In this document: one piece after another, positions 5,699 through 13,263 of the stretch
How positions within the stretch are numbered: position 1 is the stretch's first letter
Layout: each line of letters starts with the position of its first letter
NCBI GenBank assembly: GCA_022843645.1
Contig: JALHNF010000014.1
Location: 1 to 13,710, forward strand
DNA: 13,710 bases
Source of the DNA: Minisyncoccota bacterium
GTDB taxonomy: Bacteria > Patescibacteriota > Minisyncoccia > Phycocordibacterales > UBA5272
Direction: 5' to 3'
Translations under genes and position numbers: made by a program
Notes under the pieces: generated by a model
The model's input: only the letters and a program-made list of their open reading frames with translations
Told to the model about the DNA's origin: nothing
Database searches by the model: none

Positions 5699-8600
5699 TT
5701 ACTTTTTTGATTCGGCGTCTTTATTGAAGTTCGTACCGGCAGGTATCAAGCGTCCAATGATTACGTTTTCCTTGAGGCCCCGGAGTACATCTACTGTCCC
5801 ACGCACCGCAGCATTGATGAGCACGCGAGTAGTGTTTTGGAATGACGCAGATGAAAGCCATGATTGCGTCGAGAGTGACGCCTCGGTAATACCAAGTACC
5901 ACAGACTCACCTTTTGCTTCTTCTTTTCCTTCTTCTCTCATGCGCATGTTTTCAATTGAGAAAATGTAATTTTCAACAATGTCTCCTTGCGTAAAGCCGG
6001 TATCTCCTGCGCTTTTGATACGTTTTCGACTAAACATTTGCCGAATGATTACCTCGAGGTGTTTTCTGTTTACTGGCGCACCTTGAAGTTCATAGACTTT
6101 GTTGACTTCGTTCACGATATACTCTTGGGTCGCTTCCTTGCTCGCATAGGTGAAAAGCTCATACAAGTCCGCTGAACCGTCTGTGAGTAATTGTCCTTTT
6201 AACACCTTGTCTCCTGCTTTTACCAAAGGCATACGTCGGTACGGCACAACATACTCCATCTCTTTTCCTTTGTTTTTACCGCGACTCTCGTGCTCTGCAA
6301 GCAATACAGTAATGATTTTTTCACGACCGTTTTCTTTCACGCTTGTCACTTCACCGTCATATTGTGACACAACCGCTGGGTTTTTTGGTGTTCGAGCTTC
6401 AAAGATCTCTTCTACACGAGGAAGGCCTTGCGTAATGTCAACGCCGGCTACACCACCAGCGTGGAAGGTACGCATTGTAAGCTGGGTTCCCGGCTCACCG
6501 ATCGCTTGAGCAGCAACAATACCAATTGTCTCGCCAAGTTCAATGAGTTTGTTTCTTCCAAGATCTTGACCGTAGCATTTTTTACATACACCATGAAGCG
6601 TTTTACATGTAAGCGGAGAACGTACAACAACTTCTTCAATACCCGCTGCATCAATCTTTTGTCCATCGAGCTTGTTTAAAAGGTGCCCCTTCTTAAATAG
6701 AACGGTACCATCTTTTGCGATAACATCATGTGCAAGTACTCGCCCAAAAATATTTTTGGTAAGCGGCACTTCGATTCCTGAAGCGGTTTTTCGTTTTATG
6801 GTAAGCCCTTCCTTGGTACCACAGTCATCTTCTGAAACAAGCACATCTTGCGCAACGTCTACAAGACGTCGAGTGAGGTATCCGGCTTTCGCAGTATTAA
6901 GGGCGGTGTCAGACATACCTTTTCGAGCACCGTGCGTGGTAACGAAGTAGTCGATAGGAGAAAGACCTTCTTTAAATGACGGAATAACTGGGTAGTCGAT
7001 CACGCGGCCTGTGTTGTTGATAATGAGTCCCTTCATACCCGCCATCTGCGCCACCTGACCAATAGATCCACGAGCCTCCGACTTGATCATGTCGTCAACT
7101 GGACTATGTGGTTTCAAACTCTCAGGTACCGCTTTTTTGATACGAGCAATAATGTCGTTCCACACTTCAACGGTTTTTTCATGTCGCTCCTCATCAGAAA
7201 GAAGACCGTCGTCAAACTGCGCCTTGATCTCTGCAGCACGAGCATGCCCCTCTTCAATCATTTCTTTTTTACCATCTGCAATTTGTACCTCGTCAATACT
7301 CCACGTAATGCCAGCTTTCGTGACATATTTGAATCCGAAATTCTTGATTCGGTCCATGATCTTACTTACCTCTTCAATGCCATACAAGTCGATCAGTTCC
7401 TCAACGATAGGCCCCATTGATTTTTTCTTGATTTCTTTGTTGATGAAGGGATAGTCACTTGGAAGTGCGCTGTTGAAAAGAAGTCGGCCAACTGTTGTTT
7501 CAAATACTTTCCCCTCAAATTGAGCGTACTTCTGACTCTCTGTTGGGAGCACTTTGATAAGTGCTCGAAATCCAACCTCGCCAAAGTCTCGTGCTGTAAT
7601 AGCCGCATTCGGAGATGGGAATATTTTTCCTTCACCTTTTTCTCCGGGAACAACTTTCGTCATCACATACGCACCCAACACGATGTCGAGAAGCTTTTCA
7701 GAGACAGTTGCATCACCACTGCCCGGCTTCAAGATATTTTTATTTGCCGCCATAAGCTCTCGCGCTTCGCGCTGCGCCTCTTCTGAAAGCGGAAGGTGTA
7801 CGGCCATTTGGTCACCGTCGAAGTCCGCATTAAATGCAGAACACACAAGCGGGTGAAGTTGAATAGCGTTTCCCTCAATAAGAATTGGCATAAACGCCTG
7901 AATACCAAGGCGGTGAAGCGTTGGCGCACGATTCAAGAGAACGTATTTACCTTGAATAACCTCTTCCAAAATAGCCCACACCTCAGGTGTTTTTTCTTCG
8001 ATCAATTTGTTTGCGCCACGGATGTTAAAGGCGAGTTCTCGTGCAAGAATCTTTGAAATAACAAACGGTTTGAAAAGTTCAAGTGCCATGTGTTTTGGCA
8101 AACCACACTGCTCAAGACGAAGCTGCGGACCAACGACAATTACCGAACGTGCAGAGTAGTCAACACGCTTTCCAAGAAGGTTTTGACGGAAGAGTCCTTG
8201 CTTTCCTTTCAGATTGTCTGAGAGTGATTTAAGCTGACGTTTCTGAGTAAGAGACATCGCTGCACCTTGATCGTTACGCGCAGAATTGTCGAACAATGAA
8301 TCTACCGCTTCTTGTAAAATACGCTTTTCATTTCGCAAGATTACTTCAGGTGCGCCAATTTCAATCAGCTTCTTGAGACGATTGTTTCTATTGATTACAC
8401 GACGATAAAGGTCATTCACGTCAGATGTCGCATGTCGGCCACCTTCAAGGGCCACCATCGGGCGAAGTCCAGGGGGAATGACAGGGATCACAGTCATAAA
8501 CATCCACTCAGGTCGAATACCCGAGACAATCATCGCACGGAGAAGCGAGAGTCGTTTCTGTGTTTTTTCTTTTTCTACACTTGGTCCTTTTTCAAGTCTT

Positions 8601-9307
8601 TCTTCTACTTTTTTTACAAGATCTTCAAGATTAAGGTTTTTGAAAATATTGTGAATTGCCTCAGCGCCAATTTCCGCTTTAAAACACGCGCCATATTTAA
8701 GCGAGTACCGGTGATATGTTGGCTCATCAAGCACGTTCCACGGCGCAAGCTCGTCGATTTCTTTCTTTGAGTTAATGAGGAGTTCTTTAAGTCGTTCGAG
8801 TGTCTTATCGTCTGTAGTTGCATGTGCTTTTTGCTTGTACTCATTGTCAAGGTTTTTGAGAAGCTGATCTTTTTCTTTTTGATCTACCTCGGTAATGATA
8901 TAGCCTGCAAAGTACACAACTTTCTCAACATTTTGCGCCTGAAGCCCAAGGATAAGTGCAATACGTGATGGAATATTTTTCAAAAACCAGATATGTGCAA
9001 CAGGCGATGCAAGCTCAATATGCCCCATGCGCTCACGACGAACGATAGACTTTGTAACCTCTACGCCACATTTGTCACAGATGATTCCTTGATAGCGAAT
9101 ACGTCGATATTTTCCACACGCACATTCATAATCCTTTTCTGGACCAAAGATTCTCTCGTCAAAAAGACCATTTCGTTCGCTCTTACCTGTTCGGTAATTG
9201 ATTGTCTCCGGTTTTGTTACCTCACCAAACGACCACTCTTTCATAACCTCAGGAGAGGCTACTTTGAGACTGATTGCATCGAAGTCTGTTGTATGTAGTG
9301 TTTTCAT
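5699..9307 (-). CDS. rpoC: DNA-directed RNA polymerase beta' subunit
   Basis: This is the catalytic large subunit of RNA polymerase. At 1202 residues it lacks the roughly 190-residue insertion in the trigger loop found in Proteobacteria. Zinc site 1 is complete with C62, C64, C77 and C80. The clamp and rudder regions follow (RPEWMFMTVIPVIPPGLRP, LLGKRVDYSARSVI). The active-site motif NADFDGDQMAVH is at 493-504, with magnesium-binding D495, D497 and D499. The bridge helix region is at about 785-815 (THGARKGMSDTALNTAKAGY). Zinc site 2 is complete with C829, C901, C908 and C911 (CKTLHGVCKKC). The trigger loop is near 932-965 (GEPGTQLTMRTFHAGGVAG). The C-terminus ends in the usual omega-binding-type region (LIPAGTNF). 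ATG 9305-9307 lies 35 bases after rpoB with no visible Shine-Dalgarno sequence in a very AT-rich gap, so translation may rely on A/U-rich context or coupling. The stop is TAA. Confidence 0.98.
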   Translation of the reverse strand: MKTLHTTDFDAISLKVASPEVMKEWSFGEVTKPETINYRTGKSERNGLFDERIFGPEKDYECACGKYRRIRYQGIICDKCGVEVTKSIVRRERMGHIELASPVAHIWFLKNIPSRIALILGLQAQNVEKVVYFAGYIITEVDQKEKDQLLKNLDNEYKQKAHATTDDKTLERLKELLINSKKEIDELAPWNVLDEPTYHRYSLKYGACFKAEIGAEAIHNIFKNLNLEDLVKKVEERLEKGPSVEKEKTQKRLSLLRAMIVSGIRPEWMFMTVIPVIPPGLRPMVALEGGRHATSDVNDLYRRVINRNNRLKKLIEIGAPEVILRNEKRILQEAVDSLFDNSARNDQGAAMSLTQKRQLKSLSDNLKGKQGLFRQNLLGKRVDYSARSVIVVGPQLRLEQCGLPKHMALELFKPFVISKILARELAFNIRGANKLIEEKTPEVWAILEEVIQGKYVLLNRAPTLHRLGIQAFMPILIEGNAIQLHPLVCSAFNADFDGDQMAVHLPLSEEAQREARELMAANKNILKPGSGDATVSEKLLDIVLGAYVMTKVVPGEKGEGKIFPSPNAAITARDFGEVGFRALIKVLPTESQKYAQFEGKVFETTVGRLLFNSALPSDYPFINKEIKKKSMGPIVEELIDLYGIEEVSKIMDRIKNFGFKYVTKAGITWSIDEVQIADGKKEMIEEGHARAAEIKAQFDDGLLSDEERHEKTVEVWNDIIARIKKAVPESLKPHSPVDDMIKSEARGSIGQVAQMAGMKGLIINNTGRVIDYPVIPSFKEGLSPIDYFVTTHGARKGMSDTALNTAKAGYLTRRLVDVAQDVLVSEDDCGTKEGLTIKRKTASGIEVPLTKNIFGRVLAHDVIAKDGTVLFKKGHLLNKLDGQKIDAAGIEEVVVRSPLTCKTLHGVCKKCYGQDLGRNKLIELGETIGIVAAQAIGEPGTQLTMRTFHAGGVAGVDITQGLPRVEEIFEARTPKNPAVVSQYDGEVTSVKENGREKIITVLLAEHESRGKNKGKEMEYVVPYRRMPLVKAGDKVLKGQLLTDGSADLYELFTYASKEATQEYIVNEVNKVYELQGAPVNRKHLEVIIRQMFSRKRIKSAGDTGFTQGDIVENYIFSIENMRMREEGKEEAKGESVVLGITEASLSTQSWLSSASFQNTTRVLINAAVRGTVDVLRGLKENVIIGRLIPAGTNFNKDAESKK

Positions 9308-9342
9308 ATAATGTATAAAGATAGATTTTTGTAATAGATATA

Positions 9343-12300
9343 TTATTCACTTTCTTCCATACCATCAGTTTCTTTTGGGGCGAGTCTCTTCAAGTCAACA
9401 TCAAGACCAAGACCTCGAAGTGTGTTTAGCATCACATTAAATGATGCCGGTGCATTCGGAGCTTTAATCGTTTCACCTTTAATGATCGAGTCAAACGCCT
9501 GTGAACGCCCTTGAATATCGTCAGATTTTACCGTGAGCACTTCTCGAAGTATGTGCGATGCACCATAGCCTTCAAGAGCCCACACTTCCATTTCTCCAAA
9601 TCGCTGTCCTCCTTGTTGCGCTTTTCCACCAAGTGGCTGTTGCGTAATAAGCGAGTACGGACCAATTGAACGCATGTGGATCTTGTCTTCCACCATGTGG
9701 TGTAGCTTGAGCACATACATGTATCCAACAGCAATCGCCTGATCAAAGGCTTCACCTGTTTGTCCGTCGAAGAGTTCTACTTTTCCATTTTCTGGATAGC
9801 CTGCTTTCACGAGCTCTTCTTTGATTTCTGTTTCTGTTGCGCCTTGAAATGCTGGCACTACTGCTTGGTAACCAAGAGTATTTGCCGCAAGACCTAAGTG
9901 CATTTCAAGAATCTGTCCCAGGTTCATACGAGATGGCACACCAAGTGGGGTGAGAATCACGTCAATAGGAGTTCCGTCTGCCATGTATGGCATTTCTTCA
10001 ACTGGAAGAATTTTTGAGATAACACCTTTGTTTCCATGTCGTCCAGCAAGCTTGTCACCCACTGAAATATTTCGAAGCTGTGCAACTTCAATATGAATAC
10101 GCTTGATAATACCACTTTCGAGCTGGTCTCCACGGTCTCGTGAGAATACTCGTACTGAAACAATTCGTCCTCGCTTTCCATTTTCAAGTCGGAGTGATGA
10201 GTCTTTTACATCACGAGCTTTTTCGCCGAAAATAGATCGGAGTAGTCGCTCTTCTGGAGTGAGCTCTGTCTCACCTTTTGGTGTAATTTTTCCTACCAAA
10301 ATGTCTCCTGGCGCAACTTCAGCACCAACACGAATGACACCTTCAGCATCGAGGTCTTTCAATTTTGCTTCACCCACATTTGGAATGTCACATGTGGTCA
10401 CTTCAGGGCCAAGCTTTGTGTCGCGCACATTACATACAAATTCCTCAACGTGAATAGAAGTGAACTTACTATTTTTTACAAGTCGCTCAGAAAGGATGAT
10501 GGCGTCTTCGTAGTTTGCACCATTCCATGTCATAAACGCCACAAGCACGTTTTGTCCGAGTGCAATTTGACCATTTACTGATGTTGATGTGTCAGCAAGC
10601 ACATCTCCTTTCTTCACTTTGTCACCCTTTGATACCGTCGGGCGCTGGTGGAACATGTTGAAGCTATTTGTTCGAGAATAGTTTACAAGCGAAAAGGTAT
10701 GCGTTTCTTTTTTACCTTTAAGTACTACTCTTCGAGCGTCAACTTCTGCCACTTCGCCATCTTCTGGCGCAATGACAAGACGTCCTGTGTATTTTGCGGC
10801 CTCTTCCTCCATACCTGTTGCTACAAGCGGCGCTTCAGGTGCCACACATGGACATGCCTGCTTTTGCATGTTTGAACCCATGAGCGCTCGGTTGGCATCA
10901 TTGTGTTCAAGGAAAGGAATGGTTGATGTCGCAATTGAAAATGCTTGATTTGCAGCTACGTCAATAAAGTCAACTTCTTCACGGGTCACAAGACCTGGAG
11001 AAGTACGCACACGAGCCTGTACTTTTTCGTCAAGAATTTTACCTTTATCGTCTACTTTTGCATTTGCATGCGCGATTACATATTTTTCTTCTTCGAGCGC
11101 ATTCAAGTACACAATGTCTCCGGTTAGTTTTCCACCTTTTACTTTTGCATATGGAGTTTCGATGATACCAAAGTCATTGATACGAGCAAATGTTGAGAGG
11201 CGCAAGATAAGACCGATGTTTGGACCTTCGGGTGTATGGATAGGACACACACGGCCATAGTGTGAGGAGTGCACGTCACGCACTTCAAAGCCTGCACGCT
11301 CACGGGTGAGCCCGCCCGGACCAAGTGCCGAGAGTGTTCGCAAATGCTCAATCTCACCAAGAATATTGTCTTGGTTCATAAATTGCGAAAGCTGGTTTGT
11401 GGTAAAGAACTCTTTGATACGAGCTTGGAGTGGGCGCTGATTAACAACAGTAATAGGAAGTGTTGTCTCAGCTTCAATCACTGACATTCTGTCTTGAATG
11501 TTTCGCTTCATTTGGGTCACACCAGTGCGAATCTTTTGTTGAAGCATTTCACCTACATAGCGCACACGTCGAGAACCAAGATGGTCGATATCATCTTCTT
11601 CGGCATTTGGAGAATGATTGAGCTCGATGATATGGTTCACAATTCTCGCAAGATCCTGTGCGCTTATCGTTCGTCGCTCAATCTCTTTTCCTTCAAGTGG
11701 AAGCTCAAATCGTTTGTTGAACCGGTATCGCCCCACAGATGAAAAGTCGTATCGCTCAGGTGAAAAGAGTGCGTCTACAAATTCTTTTGCATTTTCTGCA
11801 GTCGCAAGGTCGCCATCACGAAGGCGTTTGTAAATCTCAATGTATGCCTCATGAGGAGTTTTTGGATCTTTTTCGAGACATGCTTTGATTACTTTTTGTG
11901 CATGTTCACTTGGGAAAAGCTCTAGAATTTTTTGATCACTTGCAAGGCCCATTGCGCGCAAGAGTGCGGTCACACCAAACTTACGCTTTTTGTCGATACG
12001 CACAAAGACTGTGCCGTCAGTATCAGACTGAAGCTCCACCCAAACACCACGACTTGGGATTATCTTCGCACCAAAGTATCGCTTACCTTTGAGCTCTGCA
12101 ACGTCAAAGAAAACACCGAAGGATCGAGCAAGCTGTGGCACAATCACACGTTCAACACCGTTTATGATGAATGTTCCATGGCTTGTCATGAGCGGAAAGT
12201 CAGCCATAAACACTTCTTGTTCTTTTGAAGAACCGAGGGTTTTATTAAACAGCTTAAAGCGAGCTCGAAGCGGAGCTTCGTAGGTAAGCTTATTATCTTT

Positions 12301-12564
12301 TGCAAAATATTCGTCGTACTTTGGTTCTGAGAGTTCAAATGACGTAATGTCGAGCTGAAACTTCTTGCCTGAATAGTCAGAAATAGGAGAAAACTCTTTG
12401 AAGACTTCTTTAATGCCATCCTTGATAAGCCACTTGTACGAATCAACCTGGTTTGAAACTAAGTCAGGAGTTTCTACAAGCGGTTTTTTGTACTTAGAAA
12501 AATGTTTCTTTGGTCGCGGTGTGGTGTCTACATCGCGAAGCGGAAGCCGTGAAGCTTTAGGCAT
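9343..12564 (-). CDS. rpoB: DNA-directed RNA polymerase beta subunit
   Basis: This is the beta subunit of RNA polymerase, which forms the other half of the active-site cleft. I chose ATG 12562-12564 (MPKASRLPLR), giving 1073 residues. The frame is open to a TTG at 12613-12615, but the 17 added residues are cysteine-containing and unlike RpoB N-termini. Landmarks in order are HFSKYKKPLVETPDL near 21-35, the fork-loop/rifampicin region at 390-418 (QLSQFMNQDN, SALGPGGLTRERAGFEVRDV), HYGRVCPIHTPEGPNIGLI near 435-453, WNGANYEDAIILSERL near 680-695, GDKLAGRHGNKG at 836-847, and SLITQQPLGGKAQQGGQRFGE near 971-991 before the beta' contact segment. The length is short compared with the 1342 residues of E. 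coli because the lineage-specific insertions are absent. It is the first gene of the operon, and no clear Shine-Dalgarno sequence precedes the ATG. Several rifampicin-pocket residues differ from E. coli. Confidence 0.98.
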   Translation of the reverse strand: MPKASRLPLRDVDTTPRPKKHFSKYKKPLVETPDLVSNQVDSYKWLIKDGIKEVFKEFSPISDYSGKKFQLDITSFELSEPKYDEYFAKDNKLTYEAPLRARFKLFNKTLGSSKEQEVFMADFPLMTSHGTFIINGVERVIVPQLARSFGVFFDVAELKGKRYFGAKIIPSRGVWVELQSDTDGTVFVRIDKKRKFGVTALLRAMGLASDQKILELFPSEHAQKVIKACLEKDPKTPHEAYIEIYKRLRDGDLATAENAKEFVDALFSPERYDFSSVGRYRFNKRFELPLEGKEIERRTISAQDLARIVNHIIELNHSPNAEEDDIDHLGSRRVRYVGEMLQQKIRTGVTQMKRNIQDRMSVIEAETTLPITVVNQRPLQARIKEFFTTNQLSQFMNQDNILGEIEHLRTLSALGPGGLTRERAGFEVRDVHSSHYGRVCPIHTPEGPNIGLILRLSTFARINDFGIIETPYAKVKGGKLTGDIVYLNALEEEKYVIAHANAKVDDKGKILDEKVQARVRTSPGLVTREEVDFIDVAANQAFSIATSTIPFLEHNDANRALMGSNMQKQACPCVAPEAPLVATGMEEEAAKYTGRLVIAPEDGEVAEVDARRVVLKGKKETHTFSLVNYSRTNSFNMFHQRPTVSKGDKVKKGDVLADTSTSVNGQIALGQNVLVAFMTWNGANYEDAIILSERLVKNSKFTSIHVEEFVCNVRDTKLGPEVTTCDIPNVGEAKLKDLDAEGVIRVGAEVAPGDILVGKITPKGETELTPEERLLRSIFGEKARDVKDSSLRLENGKRGRIVSVRVFSRDRGDQLESGIIKRIHIEVAQLRNISVGDKLAGRHGNKGVISKILPVEEMPYMADGTPIDVILTPLGVPSRMNLGQILEMHLGLAANTLGYQAVVPAFQGATETEIKEELVKAGYPENGKVELFDGQTGEAFDQAIAVGYMYVLKLHHMVEDKIHMRSIGPYSLITQQPLGGKAQQGGQRFGEMEVWALEGYGASHILREVLTVKSDDIQGRSQAFDSIIKGETIKAPNAPASFNVMLNTLRGLGLDVDLKRLAPKETDGMEESE

Positions 12565-12621
12565 AATAATGCAAAGTTTTTTAAGTTGTAATGGTGTATA
12601 TACGCAAAACGACAACGCGCA

Positions 12622-12649
12622 AAAGGCAGTATTCTAGATTTCTGCCTTT
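12622..12649 (-). promoter_or_regulatory. Hairpin in the rpoB leader, possible attenuator
   Basis: On the minus strand AAAGGCAG and CTGCCTTT form a perfect 8-bp stem around a 12-base loop, and one further T gives the run TTTT before GCGCG. It lies in the untranslated leader about 57 bases before the rpoB ATG. The short U-run makes a weak terminator-like or attenuator-like structure plausible, but nothing shows a sensing partner structure. Confidence 0.35.
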
Positions 12650-12728
12650 GTAAACGTTGTTTGAGCGTATATTTCGTTTTAAATAATGCGCGCAGTACTC
12701 ACTTGCCGTGACTCATTCGTTACTCTGT

Positions 12729-12758
12729 ATATTACAGGGAGATGGGGGTGGGTGTCAA
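12729..12758 (-). promoter_or_regulatory. Candidate promoter of the rpoB-rpoC-dnaG-rpoD-obg operon
   Basis: On the minus strand there is an exact TTGACA -35 (12758-12753), an 18-base C-rich spacer and TAATAT (12734-12729, four of six matches to TATAAT). Transcription would start near 12722, giving a leader of about 158 bases before the rpoB ATG. A perfect palindrome CTGTA-N3-TACAG (12725-12737) covers the -10 and may be an operator. The terminator of the upstream 81-residue gene ends just before this site, which fits an operon boundary. The rest of the 270-base gap (12565-12834) holds only this promoter, the leader hairpin and that terminator. Confidence 0.6.
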
Positions 12759-12770
12759 ATAGCTCTATAC

Positions 12771-12838
12771 ATAAAAACAAAAGCCGCCGAAGCAGCTTTT
12801 GCTTGGGCGACGAAGACGATGGTTTTGGCGGGCTTTAT
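12771..12838 (-). terminator. Intrinsic terminator of the 81-residue gene
   Basis: On the minus strand AAGCCCGCC pairs with GGCGGCTT, one C being bulged. About 30 bases lie between the arms, including a smaller AGC-AAAA-GCT hairpin. The closing arm is followed by TTTTGTTTTTAT, a good U-tract. The stop codon of the 81-residue gene (12837-12835) lies at the base of the stem, so coding region and terminator overlap. Confidence 0.65.
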
Positions 12839-13080
12839 AGGTTACCAACCGTAAAGGCTCCATTAGACAAGAAAAATCTGGTGTCCTCAGGACCGCGTGA
12901 TGTAAAGAGGATGAAAAAACGGGTAGCAGGATCTGGCCTGTTGTTTGTGTACACAAAGCCTTCCCCCACCAAAACAATTACCGGGGAATCAGCTTGACCG
13001 TCTCGAATCTTTTCCAAGGCAGCGCTCCTTGCTGCAATACTTGGAAACCAAGCGATCAACTTTTGTTGTGGTGTATGCAC
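12835..13080 (-). CDS. Small protein of unknown function, 81 residues
   Basis: I do not recognise this protein. It starts at GTG 13078-13080, the only reasonable start, because the frame meets a stop at 13108-13110 and no ATG lies between. A strong Shine-Dalgarno GAGGAG ends 6 bases before the GTG. The N-terminal third (residues 1-30) is mixed helical with basic and alanine residues. The rest alternates hydrophobic and polar residues like a small beta fold (SPVIVLVGEGFVYTNN, TRFFILFTSRG, RFFLSNGAFTV). There is no signal peptide, membrane segment or cysteine, which suggests a soluble cytosolic protein. It is a self-contained unit: a candidate promoter about 55 bases upstream, a clean ribosome site, and an intrinsic terminator at the stop. 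These flanking signals are better evidence that it is real than its short length alone. Overlapping frames on either strand lack such signals. Confidence 0.65.
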   Translation of the reverse strand: MHTPQQKLIAWFPSIAARSAALEKIRDGQADSPVIVLVGEGFVYTNNRPDPATRFFILFTSRGPEDTRFFLSNGAFTVGNL

Positions 13081-13086
13081 AAGGCT

Positions 13087-13092
13087 CTCCTC
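13087..13092 (-). promoter_or_regulatory. Shine-Dalgarno site fixing the GTG start of the 81-residue gene
   Basis: The minus strand reads TGAGGAGA, with GAGGAG 6 bases before GTG 13078-13080. Spacing and match are near optimal and support initiation at the GTG. Confidence 0.65.
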
Positions 13093-13132
13093 AAGGGCTG
13101 GTGGGGCTTAATCAAGTTGATCAAGTGAAAAC

Positions 13133-13161
13133 ACGATACTGCAGTATGTGCGCTAAGTCAA
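13133..13161 (-). promoter_or_regulatory. Candidate promoter of the 81-residue gene
   Basis: On the minus strand there is TTGACT (13161-13156, five of six to TTGACA), a 17-base spacer and TATCGT (13138-13133, four of six to TATAAT). Start of transcription would be near 13126, with a leader of about 46 bases. A perfect 12-base palindrome ATACTGCAGTAT (13136-13147) overlaps the -10 and spacer, and a direct repeat ATCAAGT (13111-13117 and 13120-13126 on the plus strand) lies at the expected start site. Confidence 0.45.
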
Positions 13162-13168
13162 ATTTGGG

Positions 13169-13208
13169 CAAAAATTTAGCCCTGCTCCGACGGATCGGAA
13201 CAGGGCTA
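13169..13208 (-). terminator. Intrinsic terminator downstream of the right-edge gene
   Basis: A 13-bp stem with one mismatch (13177-13189 against 13196-13208, loop of 6 bases) is followed on the minus strand by AATTTTT. GC-rich pairs (AGCCCTG/CAGGGCT) dominate. It lies about 55 bases past the stop of the gene ending at 13264 and before the promoter of the 81-residue gene, as expected for a transcript end. Confidence 0.75.
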
Positions 13209-13212
13209 TTTA

Positions 13213-13256
13213 TCCGCCTCTGGCGGAAGGGCTAAGTCCAAAGGGACTGAAGTCCC
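13213..13256 (-). repeat. Two short perfect hairpins between the right-edge gene and its terminator
   Basis: TCCGCC-TCT-GGCGGA (13213-13227) and GGGAC-TGAA-GTCCC (13244-13255, extendable by one GC pair) are perfect short inverted repeats placed in tandem before the terminator hairpin. GGGCTA at 13203-13208 also recurs at 13229-13234. This three-hairpin arrangement resembles short palindromic intergenic elements that recur in some CPR genomes, but that is from memory and cannot be confirmed here. Confidence 0.5.
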
Positions 13257-13263
13257 GAGGGTC

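Noticed and set aside
12565..12615. N-terminal extension of RpoB to a TTG start at 12615
   Set aside because: The 17 extra residues do not look like an RpoB N-terminus, TTG is a weak start, and the ATG at 12564 begins the expected sequence.
12737..12752. G-quadruplex in the G-rich stretch of the rpoB promoter spacer
   Set aside because: Only three tracts of three or more G are present; four are needed for a standard quadruplex.
12765..12977. Alternative minus-strand frame of 70 codons overlapping the 81-residue gene
   Set aside because: It runs through the terminator stem and has no supporting ribosome site; the 81-residue frame has all the signals.
12686..12997. Plus-strand open frame of 103 codons across the promoter, terminator and 81-residue gene
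   Set aside because: It crosses clear minus-strand signals, has no ribosome site and shows no recognisable protein pattern.
12945..13235. Plus-strand frame of 96 codons
   Set aside because: It passes through a promoter, a terminator hairpin and the opposite-strand gene, so it is a shadow frame.
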